Source of the DNA: SLDF01 sp964537925
Lineage (GTDB): Bacteria > Bacteroidota > Bacteroidia > Chitinophagales > Saprospiraceae
Reading direction: 5' to 3'
DNA: 64,000 bases
Assembly: GCA_964537925.1 (NCBI GenBank)
Contig: CAZICV010000005.1
Span: 124,001 to 188,000 of the forward strand
The position numbers were made by a program, and so were the translations under genes. The notes below the pieces were generated by a model, which had not been told where the DNA came from, did not search any database, and saw only the letters and a list, made by a program, of their open reading frames with translations. The first letter of the stretch is position 1. Each line of letters opens with the position of its first letter. Below, one piece after another: positions 44,133 through 52,049 of the stretch.

Positions 44133-44921
44133 ATGTCCCTTTCATATGAAAATCTCAAAGTCTCTCAGCGTGGCCCGGTTCTGCTGGTCGTCATCGACCG
44201 GCCGCAGGCCCTGAATGCGCTTAATACCCGCACCATGCAGGAGCTGGAATCGCTTTTTACAGAAGATTATAAGCAGTTCTCCGGGTTGAAAGGTGTCATA
44301 TTGACCGGTGGAGGTGAAAAAGCGTTTGTCGCGGGCGCCGATATCAAAGAGTTCCTGGCGCTGGAAGGAGACGGCGGGCAGGAGATGGCTGCCAGGGGAC
44401 ACAGTATATTCAATACCATTGAGCGCTTTCACATGCCCGTCCTGGCTGCTGTCAACGGTTTTGCGCTGGGAGGCGGATGTGAACTCGCCATGGCCTGTCA
44501 CCTGCGCATAGCGGCTGACCAGGCTCGTTTCGGGCAGCCGGAAGTCAACCTGGGTCTGATACCGGGTTACGGGGGGACTCAGCGGCTGGTACAGTGTATT
44601 GGTAAGACGCGGGCCCTGGAGCTGCTGATGACCGCCGATATGATCGATGCAGCCAAAGCGCTCGAGTATGGGCTGGTGAATGCAGTGGTCTCCCGGGAGG
44701 AGCTACTGGAGAAGAGTGAAGCATTGCTGCTTCGCATAGCGGCAAAGGCGCCGGTAGCGATCAGCAAGATAATAGCATGCGTCAACGCATTTTACCAGGA
44801 CGGTACAGACGGTTTTGAGTCTGAGATAGATGCCTTCGGGCAGTGTACACGCACAGCGGATTTCAGGGAAGGCGCAGGTGCTTTTATAGAAAAACGCACG
44901 CCGAACTTTACGGGGCAATGA
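44133..44921 (+). CDS. Enoyl-CoA hydratase/isomerase family protein
   Basis: 262-residue crotonase. The oxyanion-hole segments are GEKAFVAGADIKEF and NGFALGGGCELAMACHLRIA, and both catalytic glutamates of true hydratases are present (GGGCE and FGQPEVNLGLIPGYGG). It should add water to trans-2-enoyl-CoA in fatty-acid or amino-acid breakdown and would follow the acyl-CoA dehydrogenase coded at 17995. It lies between a flippase and a ferredoxin reductase gene, with no obvious functional link to either. Confidence 0.94.
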   Translation: MSLSYENLKVSQRGPVLLVVIDRPQALNALNTRTMQELESLFTEDYKQFSGLKGVILTGGGEKAFVAGADIKEFLALEGDGGQEMAARGHSIFNTIERFHMPVLAAVNGFALGGGCELAMACHLRIAADQARFGQPEVNLGLIPGYGGTQRLVQCIGKTRALELLMTADMIDAAKALEYGLVNAVVSREELLEKSEALLLRIAAKAPVAISKIIACVNAFYQDGTDGFESEIDAFGQCTRTADFREGAGAFIEKRTPNFTGQ

Positions 44922-44928
44922 GCTGTTC

Positions 44929-44945
44929 TTTAGATTGATTTTAAA
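44929..44945. promoter_or_regulatory. Fur-like operator at the ferredoxin reductase promoter
   Basis: TTTAGATTGATTTTAAA differs by one base (reverse complement) from the core of operator copy 1 before the TonB-dependent receptor. It overlaps the spacer of the reductase promoter, as expected for repression. Confidence 0.65.
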
Positions 44946-44951
44946 TAACCC

Positions 44952-44959
44952 TACCTTTG
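44952..44959 (+). promoter_or_regulatory. Candidate promoter -7 box of the ferredoxin reductase-ferredoxin genes
   Basis: TACCTTTG, an exact TAnnTTTG match, lies 29 bases before the ATG at 44989 and directly after the operator. Confidence 0.6.
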
Positions 44960-44988
44960 TTCCCTGGAAAGGACCTGTATGCCCAATC

Positions 44989-45993
44989 ATGATTGAAACC
45001 GATATACTGATCATCGGCGCCGGCCCCACGGGGCTTTTTGCCGTTTTCGAAGCAGGTTTGCTCAAGCTTCGCTGTCATCTCATCGATTCGTTGCCTCAGC
45101 CAGGCGGGCAATTGACCGAGATCTACCCGAAAAAGCCCATCTACGATATACCCGGCTATCCTGAAGTGCTGGCGGGCGACCTTGTAGACAATCTCATGAA
45201 GCAGATCGCGCCTTTCAAGCCGGGCTTCACATTGGGCGAGCGCGCCGAGAGCCTGGAACGTATGGAGGACGGAAGATTTCGCCTGGTGACCAACCGGGGC
45301 ACGGTACACATCGCCCCGGTGATTGCAATTGCAGGCGGATTAGGCTGTTTCGAGCCGCGCAAACCGCCGATCTCCAATATCGATTTGTTTGAAGACAAAG
45401 GCGTAGAATACATCGTACGTGACCCGGAGCTGTATCGCGGCAAACGGGTGGTCATCGCAGGGGGAGGGGACTCCGCCCTGGACTGGACCGTACATCTTGC
45501 CGAGTTGACAAGTGAGCTGCTGCTCGTGCACAGGCGGACAGAGTTTCGCGGTGCGCCGGATACCCTTGACAAGGTCATGCATCTGCAGTCAACAGGCAAA
45601 GTAGAATTGATCACCCAGGCACAGGTAGTCGGCCTGGAGGGTAATGGCCGGTTGACGGATGTGCTGATCGAGCAGGATGGTACCGGTGTGCAGCGCAGGG
45701 CGGTAGATCATTTCGTGCCGCTCTTCGGTCTGTCTCCCAAGCTGGGGCCGCTCTCAGAGTGGGGATTGCAGATAGACAAGAATGCCATCGAAGTCAGCAC
45801 GTTTGATTATAGTACAGGAGTGCCCGGTATCTATGCCATAGGTGATATCAACAGCTACCCGGGCAAGCTCAAGCTGATCCTTTGCGGATTCCACGAAGGG
45901 ACGCTCATGGTACAGGCCGCTTTCAGGCATATTTTCCCGGATAAGAAGCTGTCATTCAAGTACACGACGGTCACAGGCATCGAAGGACTATAA
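44989..45993 (+). CDS. Ferredoxin-NADP reductase, thioredoxin-reductase-like type
   Basis: 334 residues from the ATG at 44989. The frame also opens at TTG 44935, but that codon is inside the operator. FAD site DILIIGAGPTGLFAVFEAG, NADPH site VVIAGGGDSALDWTVHLAE and the C-terminal FAD motif GIYAIGDINSYPGK are clear. The CxxC redox pair of thioredoxin reductase is absent, which marks the YumC-like ferredoxin reductases. The ferredoxin gene follows after 11 bases, so the pair probably works together. Iron control is suggested by the operator: such reductases can supply electrons to release iron from siderophores or build Fe-S clusters. Confidence 0.93.
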   Translation: MIETDILIIGAGPTGLFAVFEAGLLKLRCHLIDSLPQPGGQLTEIYPKKPIYDIPGYPEVLAGDLVDNLMKQIAPFKPGFTLGERAESLERMEDGRFRLVTNRGTVHIAPVIAIAGGLGCFEPRKPPISNIDLFEDKGVEYIVRDPELYRGKRVVIAGGGDSALDWTVHLAELTSELLLVHRRTEFRGAPDTLDKVMHLQSTGKVELITQAQVVGLEGNGRLTDVLIEQDGTGVQRRAVDHFVPLFGLSPKLGPLSEWGLQIDKNAIEVSTFDYSTGVPGIYAIGDINSYPGKLKLILCGFHEGTLMVQAAFRHIFPDKKLSFKYTTVTGIEGL

Positions 45994-46004
45994 ACGGAAA
46001 GCTT

Positions 46005-46334
46005 TTGGACACAATCCATATCACCGTCATAGACCGCCAGGACCGTCCCCATGAGCTGGAGGTACCTACGGATATGAACCTCAACCTGATGGAGGTCTGC
46101 CGGTCTGCCGAGCTACCCGTCAAAGGTACCTGCGGAGGCATGGCCCTTTGTTCGACCTGTCACCTCTATATAATGTCCGGCCATGATCTGCCCGCTATGC
46201 AGGCAGAAGAAGAGGACATGCTGGACCAGGCTTTTTTTGTGCAGGCCAACAGCAGGCTGGGATGCCAGTTATACGTGTCCGGGCTTATGGAAGGCCTGAT
46301 CGTGCGGCTTGCGCCCGGGGACGAGGAGGATTGA
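46005..46334 (+). CDS. [2Fe-2S] ferredoxin, adrenodoxin-like
   Basis: 109 residues starting at TTG 46005; there is no earlier ATG and the next Met lies inside the fold. The cluster ligands are C-x5-C-x2-C in KGTCGGMALCSTCHLY and a fourth Cys in SRLGCQLY, the spacing of adrenodoxin/ISC ferredoxins rather than plant types. It carries electrons from NADPH through the reductase coded just upstream. The acidic C-terminus (PGDEED) is typical. Confidence 0.92.
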   Translation: MDTIHITVIDRQDRPHELEVPTDMNLNLMEVCRSAELPVKGTCGGMALCSTCHLYIMSGHDLPAMQAEEEDMLDQAFFVQANSRLGCQLYVSGLMEGLIVRLAPGDEED

Positions 46335-46348
46335 TGCGCGGCCGCCTT

Positions 46349-46729
46349 TCAGGCGCCCATCTCCGCCTTCATCTGCTTGATCTGGCTGTCCCACAACTGG
46401 CGCTGTGAGCTCTGGTCGTCTTCATCGCAGAAATCAATGATCTTCAGGATCGTCTCGTTAGTGACCGGAGATGTTGAGATGATGTACTCCAGGTACTCGT
46501 CTTCGTAATCTCCTTCTTTCCACTGAAACTTAAGGTGTTCGTCCTCTATGTCCAGGACCAGCTCGGCAATCTGTAAATAGTCCTGCCAGGAGAAGCTGTA
46601 AGTCTCTCCCACAATGTCGATCTTGTCGCAAAACCAGCGGACCAGGCAGGCGGGAGTAGTAAGAAAATTATAAACGATGGTCGGAGATGCTTTGAGCAAA
46701 TACTCCAGTTCTATCGTGACTCTGCTCAT
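46349..46729 (-). CDS. START-like domain protein
   Basis: 126 residues. The pattern IELEYLLKASPTIVYNFLTT, LVRWFCDKIDI and DFCDEDDQSSQRQLWDSQIK matches the START-like (SRPBCC helix-grip) family seen next to housekeeping genes in Bacteroidota. Such folds hold hydrophobic ligands, but the ligand is unknown. It is acidic, without signal peptide, and convergent with the ferredoxin gene. Confidence 0.85.
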   Translation of the reverse strand: MSRVTIELEYLLKASPTIVYNFLTTPACLVRWFCDKIDIVGETYSFSWQDYLQIAELVLDIEDEHLKFQWKEGDYEDEYLEYIISTSPVTNETILKIIDFCDEDDQSSQRQLWDSQIKQMKAEMGA

Positions 46730-47078
46730 TCAGATTAACTTCAGTGCGTGTGCAAATTTGGGAATGGTGGTGTTTGCCCCCCGCAAAGAAAATTAAAATT
46801 CCAATATATGCAAGCGTCTCCTTATTTTTTTTGGGCACTACGAAAGGCGCACACCATTATTGTATCCCCGGCAGGAATCATTGTCGGAACACAAGCGTTA
46901 TAGACCAGACAAACGAGAATGATACATTAAGATAAATCAAAATTTTTATTTACCACACAGTCAGCGCCTCTGGCGTTGCGGAATTTTTTTTGCCTAAAGT
47001 GAACGAAACCTGTTTTTTATTTGTTTATGACTCTTTACGGGTCATAGATAGATAACAGAGCATAAACGATAATATCGG
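46730..47078. other. Intergenic gap upstream of rpoD
   Basis: 349 bases without a credible gene, AT-rich, between two divergent genes. It should hold the rpoD promoter, but I find no exact TAnnTTTG with spacing that convinces me. Confidence 0.5.
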
Positions 47079-47948
47079 ATGAGACAGCTAAAAATTACAA
47101 AGTCGATTACCAACAGGGAAAGCCAGTCCCTGGAAAAATACCTGCAGGAGATAGGCAAGGTAGATCTGCTGACGCCTGAGGAAGAAGTGGACCTCGCCAA
47201 GCGGATCAAGCAAAACGACCAGGAGGCCCTTGAAAGGCTTACCAAAGCCAATCTCCGGTTTGTTGTTTCCGTAGCGAAGCAATACCAGAACCAGGGACTT
47301 TCGCTGAGCGACCTGATCAATGAAGGCAATCTCGGTCTGATCAAGGCTGCCCAGCGGTTTGACGAGACGCGCGGTTTCAAATTTATCTCCTATGCGGTAT
47401 GGTGGATACGCCAGTCAATCCTGCAGGCGCTTGCCGAGCAGTCACGTATCGTACGTCTGCCCCTCAACAAAGTAGGTTCCCTCAACAAGATCAATCGCGC
47501 ATTCTCAGAATTGGAGCAAGAGTTTGAGCGTGAACCTTCTCCCGAGGAGCTGGCGCTCCTGCTCGACCTGCCTACGGAAGAGGTGGAGACAACACTGGGC
47601 GTAGCCGCGCGCCACGTATCCGTGGATGCACCGTTCGTAGATGGAGAAGACAACTCGCTGCTCGATGTTCTGGAGAACAACAGCACACCCGGTACCGATA
47701 CCGAGCTGGAATACAACGACTCTCTCCGCAGAGAGATACAGCGGTCGCTCAGTACACTGACCGACAGGCAGTGTGATGTGATCAAGCTCTACTTCGGTAT
47801 AGGCGTCGAACACCCTATGTCGCTGGAAGATATAGGTGAAAAATTCGGGCTCACCCGTGAGCGCGTGCGCCAGATCAAGGACAAGGCGATCAATAAATTG
47901 CGCTCGGCTTCCCGGAGCAAACTACTCAAACATTACCTGGGCAACTAA
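47079..47948 (+). CDS. rpoD: RNA polymerase primary sigma factor RpoD (Bacteroidota type)
   Basis: 289 residues beginning at region 1.2 (SQSLEKYLQEIGKVDLLTPE): region 1.1 is absent, as in all Bacteroidota primary sigma factors. Region 2 is complete (ANLRFVVSVAKQYQNQGLSL, LIKAAQRFDETRGFKF, YAVWWIRQSILQAL), region 3 follows, and region 4 ends with the helix-turn-helix MSLEDIGEKFGLTRERVRQI. This sigma recognises TTTG / TAnnTTTG promoters, the boxes found throughout the window. A terminator follows. Confidence 0.96.
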   Translation: MRQLKITKSITNRESQSLEKYLQEIGKVDLLTPEEEVDLAKRIKQNDQEALERLTKANLRFVVSVAKQYQNQGLSLSDLINEGNLGLIKAAQRFDETRGFKFISYAVWWIRQSILQALAEQSRIVRLPLNKVGSLNKINRAFSELEQEFEREPSPEELALLLDLPTEEVETTLGVAARHVSVDAPFVDGEDNSLLDVLENNSTPGTDTELEYNDSLRREIQRSLSTLTDRQCDVIKLYFGIGVEHPMSLEDIGEKFGLTRERVRQIKDKAINKLRSASRSKLLKHYLGN

Positions 47949-47990
47949 GCTCCTGCGGCTAGCCCGGCAATACATACGATATGGTTCATG

Positions 47991-48017
47991 AAAAGCACTC
48001 CTGTTCGGGGTGCTTTT
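47991..48017 (+). terminator. Rho-independent terminator after rpoD
   Basis: Arms 47991-48001 (AAAAGCACTCC) and 48007-48017 (GGGGTGCTTTT) around TGTTC, followed by a T-rich tract that merges with the next promoter. Confidence 0.82.
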
Positions 48018-48019
48018 CT

Positions 48020-48027
48020 TATTTTTG
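48020..48027 (+). promoter_or_regulatory. Candidate -7 box of the GAPDH gene
   Basis: TATTTTTG sits in the T tract of the rpoD terminator, 37 bases before the ATG at 48065. Confidence 0.5.
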
Positions 48028-48064
48028 GACTTTCGCATCACATAATAACCTAAAACCGGATATA

Positions 48065-49540
48065 ATGGCTAGTGAGAATCACCAGATCAAAGATCAGTAT
48101 GAAGCGGTATTGCGTGACTGGAGGGAGCAGGAGAAGATGGCCCTTGACCTCTTGCATCTTGTAGGTGAGTTGCGTTTCGACCGGTCAGTCGAGCTGGTGC
48201 TTTTCCGCAGAGATATTTATGATTCACGTCCTTCAGAGTTGCTCAATGACCAGTTGATCGCACTCAACTATACAGACAGGCCGCTGTCTATAGCAAAATG
48301 CCTGAAGATAGCCCAGGCTATCGCAGCGCTTGAAGGGCTTGCTCCTTCGCGTATTGACATAGGCAAGCTGGTTGTCGAGTGGATGAATGAGGCAGGAGAC
48401 TACCAGGACGAGCATGCATTCATCCGCCACAAGCTCCGGGACTTCATTGGAGAAGATAAAGGCCGTCTCTCACCGAAGGATATCGTGCTGTACGGTTTTG
48501 GCCGTATCGGGCGCATCGCAGCACGCCGTATCGTAGCACAGACCGGCCGCGGAGAGCAGTTGCGTCTCAAGGCGATCGTGATCCGGCCTCAGATGAAGGA
48601 CAAATTCCAGGAAGCAGAAAAAAGAGCTGCGCTCCTGCGAAGCGATTCCATTCATGGCGAGTTCCGGGGTACGGTAGAAGTGAGTACCGGAGGCGACGCC
48701 CTTATCATCAACGGCAACCGGGTAGCCCTGATCTATGCCTCTACACCTGCCGAGATCGACTATCGCGAGTATGGTATCGAAGATGCTATCGTCATCGACA
48801 ATACCGGTGTCTGGCGCGACAAGGCTTCACTGAGCCAGCACCTGCGGCCCGGTATCTCTCATGTGCTGTTTACGGCTCCGGGCAAGGATATTCCCAATAT
48901 CGTATACGGCGTCAACCACGATGAGTTTGACTACAACGAAGAAAAAGTATTCTGTGCCGCTTCCTGTACTACCAATGCCATCGTGCCGGTGATCAAGGTT
49001 ATGGACGACCGTTTTGGCATAGAAAAAGGACATATAGAGACCATTCACGCATATACCAGCGACCAGAACCTGCTCGACAACTTCCACAAGAAGCCGAGAA
49101 GAGGCCGGGCAGCTGCTGTGAACATGGTGCTTACTTCCACTGGAGCCGGAGAGGCTGTGGCAAAAGTAATGCCGCATCTTGCCGGCATACTTACCGGCAA
49201 TGCCGTACGTGTACCCACACCCAATGTTTCGCTGGCGATCATGAACCTCAGCCTGAAGAACCCTACCGCAAAGGAAGAGCTCAACGAGGTGCTCAAACAA
49301 GCTTCGCTGCACGGCGACCTGGTAGAGCAGGTACACTTCTCTACTTCGGAAGAGTTCGTCTCCAGTCATGCAGTGGGTTCCATCAGTACGTCGGTAGTGG
49401 ACGCACCTTCTACGATAGTGTCCAGGGACGGTTCCACAGCAACGGTCTATGCCTGGTACGACAATGAATTCGGTTACACCTGCCAGGTAGTGCGGCTCGC
49501 CAAACATGTGGCCCGCGTACGCAGGATGTGTTATTACTAA
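48065..49540 (+). CDS. Glyceraldehyde-3-phosphate dehydrogenase with N-terminal extension
   Basis: 491 residues from the ATG at 48065 (MASENHQIKDQYEAVL); the frame is open to 47981, but that part is the rpoD terminator. The first 135 residues are an extra, mostly helical domain. The dehydrogenase then starts with YGFGRIGR (144-150, NAD site), with the catalytic Cys at 301 (ASCTTNAIVP) and the C-terminal WYDNEFGYTCQVV. Normal GAPDH is about 335 residues with Cys near 150. Long forms exist in several phyla and are thought to work mainly in gluconeogenesis. The extension's role is unknown. Confidence 0.93.
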   Translation: MASENHQIKDQYEAVLRDWREQEKMALDLLHLVGELRFDRSVELVLFRRDIYDSRPSELLNDQLIALNYTDRPLSIAKCLKIAQAIAALEGLAPSRIDIGKLVVEWMNEAGDYQDEHAFIRHKLRDFIGEDKGRLSPKDIVLYGFGRIGRIAARRIVAQTGRGEQLRLKAIVIRPQMKDKFQEAEKRAALLRSDSIHGEFRGTVEVSTGGDALIINGNRVALIYASTPAEIDYREYGIEDAIVIDNTGVWRDKASLSQHLRPGISHVLFTAPGKDIPNIVYGVNHDEFDYNEEKVFCAASCTTNAIVPVIKVMDDRFGIEKGHIETIHAYTSDQNLLDNFHKKPRRGRAAAVNMVLTSTGAGEAVAKVMPHLAGILTGNAVRVPTPNVSLAIMNLSLKNPTAKEELNEVLKQASLHGDLVEQVHFSTSEEFVSSHAVGSISTSVVDAPSTIVSRDGSTATVYAWYDNEFGYTCQVVRLAKHVARVRRMCYY

Positions 49541-49564
49541 GAAACTAAGCAGGTAGAAAACGAA

Positions 49565-49595
49565 TCCGGAAGTCGGCTAAAAGCCGTCTGCCGGA
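49565..49595. other. Stem-loop between GAPDH and S41 protease genes
   Basis: Two stacked stems, TCCGG/CCGGA (49565-49569 and 49591-49595) and CGGCT/AGCCG (49574-49578 and 49582-49586), separated by a 4x4 internal loop and closed by AAA. No T run follows, so it is not a standard terminator; it may be an mRNA-processing or leader structure. Confidence 0.45.
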
Positions 49596-49610
49596 GCGTT
49601 CTGCCTGAAT

Positions 49611-51230
49611 ATGGTATTTTTAAAGGATCTGCAATTGCGTTATACGCCACGACAAAACAGATATAACTGGCTGGCTCCGCTCGCCGGGGCAGGAGTCTTG
49701 GTTATAGGCGTCCTGATAGGTATGGCAATAAGTCGTACAGGTCAGCCGCTTTTCCTGCGGTATGAAGGCCAGGCCAGCCCGAGAGCCGGTCAGATCGATG
49801 AGATACTGTCCTATATCCAGCAGAAATACGTTACAGAGGTCGATGGGCAGGTACTCTCCGACAAGGCGATCGAAGCGCTCCTTGAAGGTCTCGATCCCTA
49901 TACCTATTATATCCCCGCGGATGAGGTCGCAGAGATGCAAGGCCAGATGGAGGGGGCATTTGACGGGATCGGTATCGAATTCATAGACCTGGGCGATACC
50001 ATCGGCGTTACGAATGTACTGCCGGATGCACCGGCTGTAGCGGCAGGCCTCCGCAAGGGAGATCGCATCGTCGGGATCAACGGACAGAGAATAGCCGGAC
50101 AAAACTGGTCGCTCGAAGAAACGGTCAGGCAACTGAAAGGCCCCCGTGATTCCCAGGTCAGCCTGGCAGTGCTCCGTAAGGGGTCAGACCTGACCGATTC
50201 GATCCTCATCACGAGAGGGCCCGTTCGCGTACCTGCGGTCATGACCGCCTACATGCTGGACAGCATTACTGGTTATATCAAGCTGATCAAGTTCAATAAC
50301 AACGCCTACAAAGATTATATGACCGCACTGGAGCAACTCAGCGCTTCCGGCAACCTGCGCCACCTGGTGATAGATCTCCGCGACAATCCGGGCGGCTACC
50401 TGCAGGAAGCGGTCAACCTGCTCAGCCAGCTCTTCAAAGAAAAGGGCCGCCTGCTGGTCTATACACAGGGCGAACATTACAAAAAGACCGAATACAAGAC
50501 CACGGGCAAAGTATTCTTTCCGGTGGAGCACGTATGTGTGCTGATCAACAAATATTCCGCCTCTGCGAGTGAGATAGTGGCGGGTGCGATCCAGGACCTG
50601 GATAGAGGCGTTATTATAGGCGAGACCTCTTTTGGCAAGGGGATGGTCCAGGAGCAGTTTAATCTCAAGAACGGAGCGGCGCTGAGGCTTACGGTAGCAG
50701 AATACTATACACCCTCAGGCAGATCGATCAACAAGGCAGTCATGGCTGATTCCATGCATACTGCCCGTAAGGATAGCACAGCTCATGTCATATTCAGGAC
50801 GGCGCGCGGGAGAGAAGTCGCATCCGGTGGAGGTATAGTGCCCGATGTACTGCTCCCCCGGGACAGTTTCTGGGAAGACTCTCTCCACTACCCCTTGTTC
50901 GAAGCAGCACATAAGTTTGTCTTTAATCGTTTTGCAGGCAAGGCGCAGATCAAGCACAACGATCCCAACTGGGAAGAAGAGCTTTTGCACTCTTTTGGCG
51001 TGTATATCGGGACGAAGCCAGCACTGAAGGATGCAATACAGCAGCCTGATCTGGAGATATCCGTCAAGCGTTTTCTCGTAAGTAAGATGCTTTGGTACAG
51101 CAAAGGCCCGGAGGCTTCTATGCGCTATCTCAACCAGCAGGACGAAGCAGTGGAAAGAGCACTCAACGAGGTGAAAGACAACGATCAGAAGACCCTCAAG
51201 AGCGGTCGTGCGGCCCCGGCGAGGAACTGA
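49611..51230 (+). CDS. S41 family C-terminal processing peptidase
   Basis: 539 residues with one N-terminal membrane helix (about 23-42), then the CtpA/Prc order: cap region, PDZ domain (about 118-195, FDGIGIEFIDLGDTIGVTNV) and the tail-specific protease core. The catalytic Ser is in KYSASASEIVAGA and the Lys in GETSFGKGMVQ. It should cut periplasmic proteins near their C-termini. A C-terminal segment of about 120 residues follows the core. Convergent with tsaC. Confidence 0.95.
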   Translation: MVFLKDLQLRYTPRQNRYNWLAPLAGAGVLVIGVLIGMAISRTGQPLFLRYEGQASPRAGQIDEILSYIQQKYVTEVDGQVLSDKAIEALLEGLDPYTYYIPADEVAEMQGQMEGAFDGIGIEFIDLGDTIGVTNVLPDAPAVAAGLRKGDRIVGINGQRIAGQNWSLEETVRQLKGPRDSQVSLAVLRKGSDLTDSILITRGPVRVPAVMTAYMLDSITGYIKLIKFNNNAYKDYMTALEQLSASGNLRHLVIDLRDNPGGYLQEAVNLLSQLFKEKGRLLVYTQGEHYKKTEYKTTGKVFFPVEHVCVLINKYSASASEIVAGAIQDLDRGVIIGETSFGKGMVQEQFNLKNGAALRLTVAEYYTPSGRSINKAVMADSMHTARKDSTAHVIFRTARGREVASGGGIVPDVLLPRDSFWEDSLHYPLFEAAHKFVFNRFAGKAQIKHNDPNWEEELLHSFGVYIGTKPALKDAIQQPDLEISVKRFLVSKMLWYSKGPEASMRYLNQQDEAVERALNEVKDNDQKTLKSGRAAPARN

Positions 51231-51257
51231 TCCGGCGCTGTTCGGGCTTTACGCCAC

Positions 51258-51827
51258 TCAACTGCGGACAAAGATCAGTTCACCTTTTCGGGACAAGCGG
51301 ATCATCACCGAAGGTTCGCCGGTATTCTTCTCGAACTGGCGGTGTTTGACCACATAATCAACCATGCTGATGAGCTCAGATGAGATCTGGCCGAAGCCGG
51401 TCGCGAACGCTTCGCCGGAAAGATTGGCAGATGAAGAGATCAGCGGGCGGTCCAGGAGCGCTATGAGCGCCTGGCAGAAAGGGTCGCGCACCACACGTAT
51501 CGCGATGCTGCCATCCTCGGCCAGCAGAGAGGCCGGCAGCTTGCGGGTCTTTTCATATATGACCGTCAGCGGCCGCTCGTGATAAGCCAGGAGCGTCTCT
51601 ATCTTCGGGTGAAGCTCAGGTACGTATCGTTTGAGCATATCTACCGAATCCACCAGCAGGGCAAAAGGCTTGTTGTGAGGACGTTGTTTGATCTCATATA
51701 TGCGGTTCACCGCTGTCTCGTTGAGGGCGTCGCACCCGATGCCCCAGATCGTATCTGTAGGGTACAGGATCACGCCTCCGGCGAGCAGGAGGTCTTTGAT
51801 CTCTTCCAGGTTGTCTTTTTCAAACAT
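51258..51827 (-). CDS. tsaC: Threonylcarbamoyl-AMP synthase, YrdC/TsaC type
   Basis: 189 residues from the ATG at 51827 (MFEKDNLEEIKDLLLAGGV); a TTG further upstream is less likely. It contains the YrdC signature ILYPTDTIWGIGCDA, IYEIKQRPHNKPFALLV, and PLISSSANLSGEA. It makes threonylcarbamoyl-AMP from Thr, bicarbonate and ATP for t6A37 of tRNA. The Sua5 C-terminal domain is absent, so this is the short TsaC form. miaA at 32945 modifies the same tRNA position (A37). Confidence 0.94.
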   Translation of the reverse strand: MFEKDNLEEIKDLLLAGGVILYPTDTIWGIGCDALNETAVNRIYEIKQRPHNKPFALLVDSVDMLKRYVPELHPKIETLLAYHERPLTVIYEKTRKLPASLLAEDGSIAIRVVRDPFCQALIALLDRPLISSSANLSGEAFATGFGQISSELISMVDYVVKHRQFEKNTGEPSVMIRLSRKGELIFVRS

Positions 51828-52049
51828 GCATTTACTTCTTCTGATAAGGGTGGTTACGCTATAGGGTAATAACAAAAATAATGCCTATTCCGTATCCGCC
51901 GGGTGTGAATCCGTATATTGAACTGTGTTTACCCAACGTAAAAGGTACGACTCGCCGTCCTTGTTTCAGATGCATGATAGACGAATATTTGAACCTCCTT
52001 CGTACTTGGATTGTATTTTTTACGTACTTAATCAAAGAGATAGTTGAGC

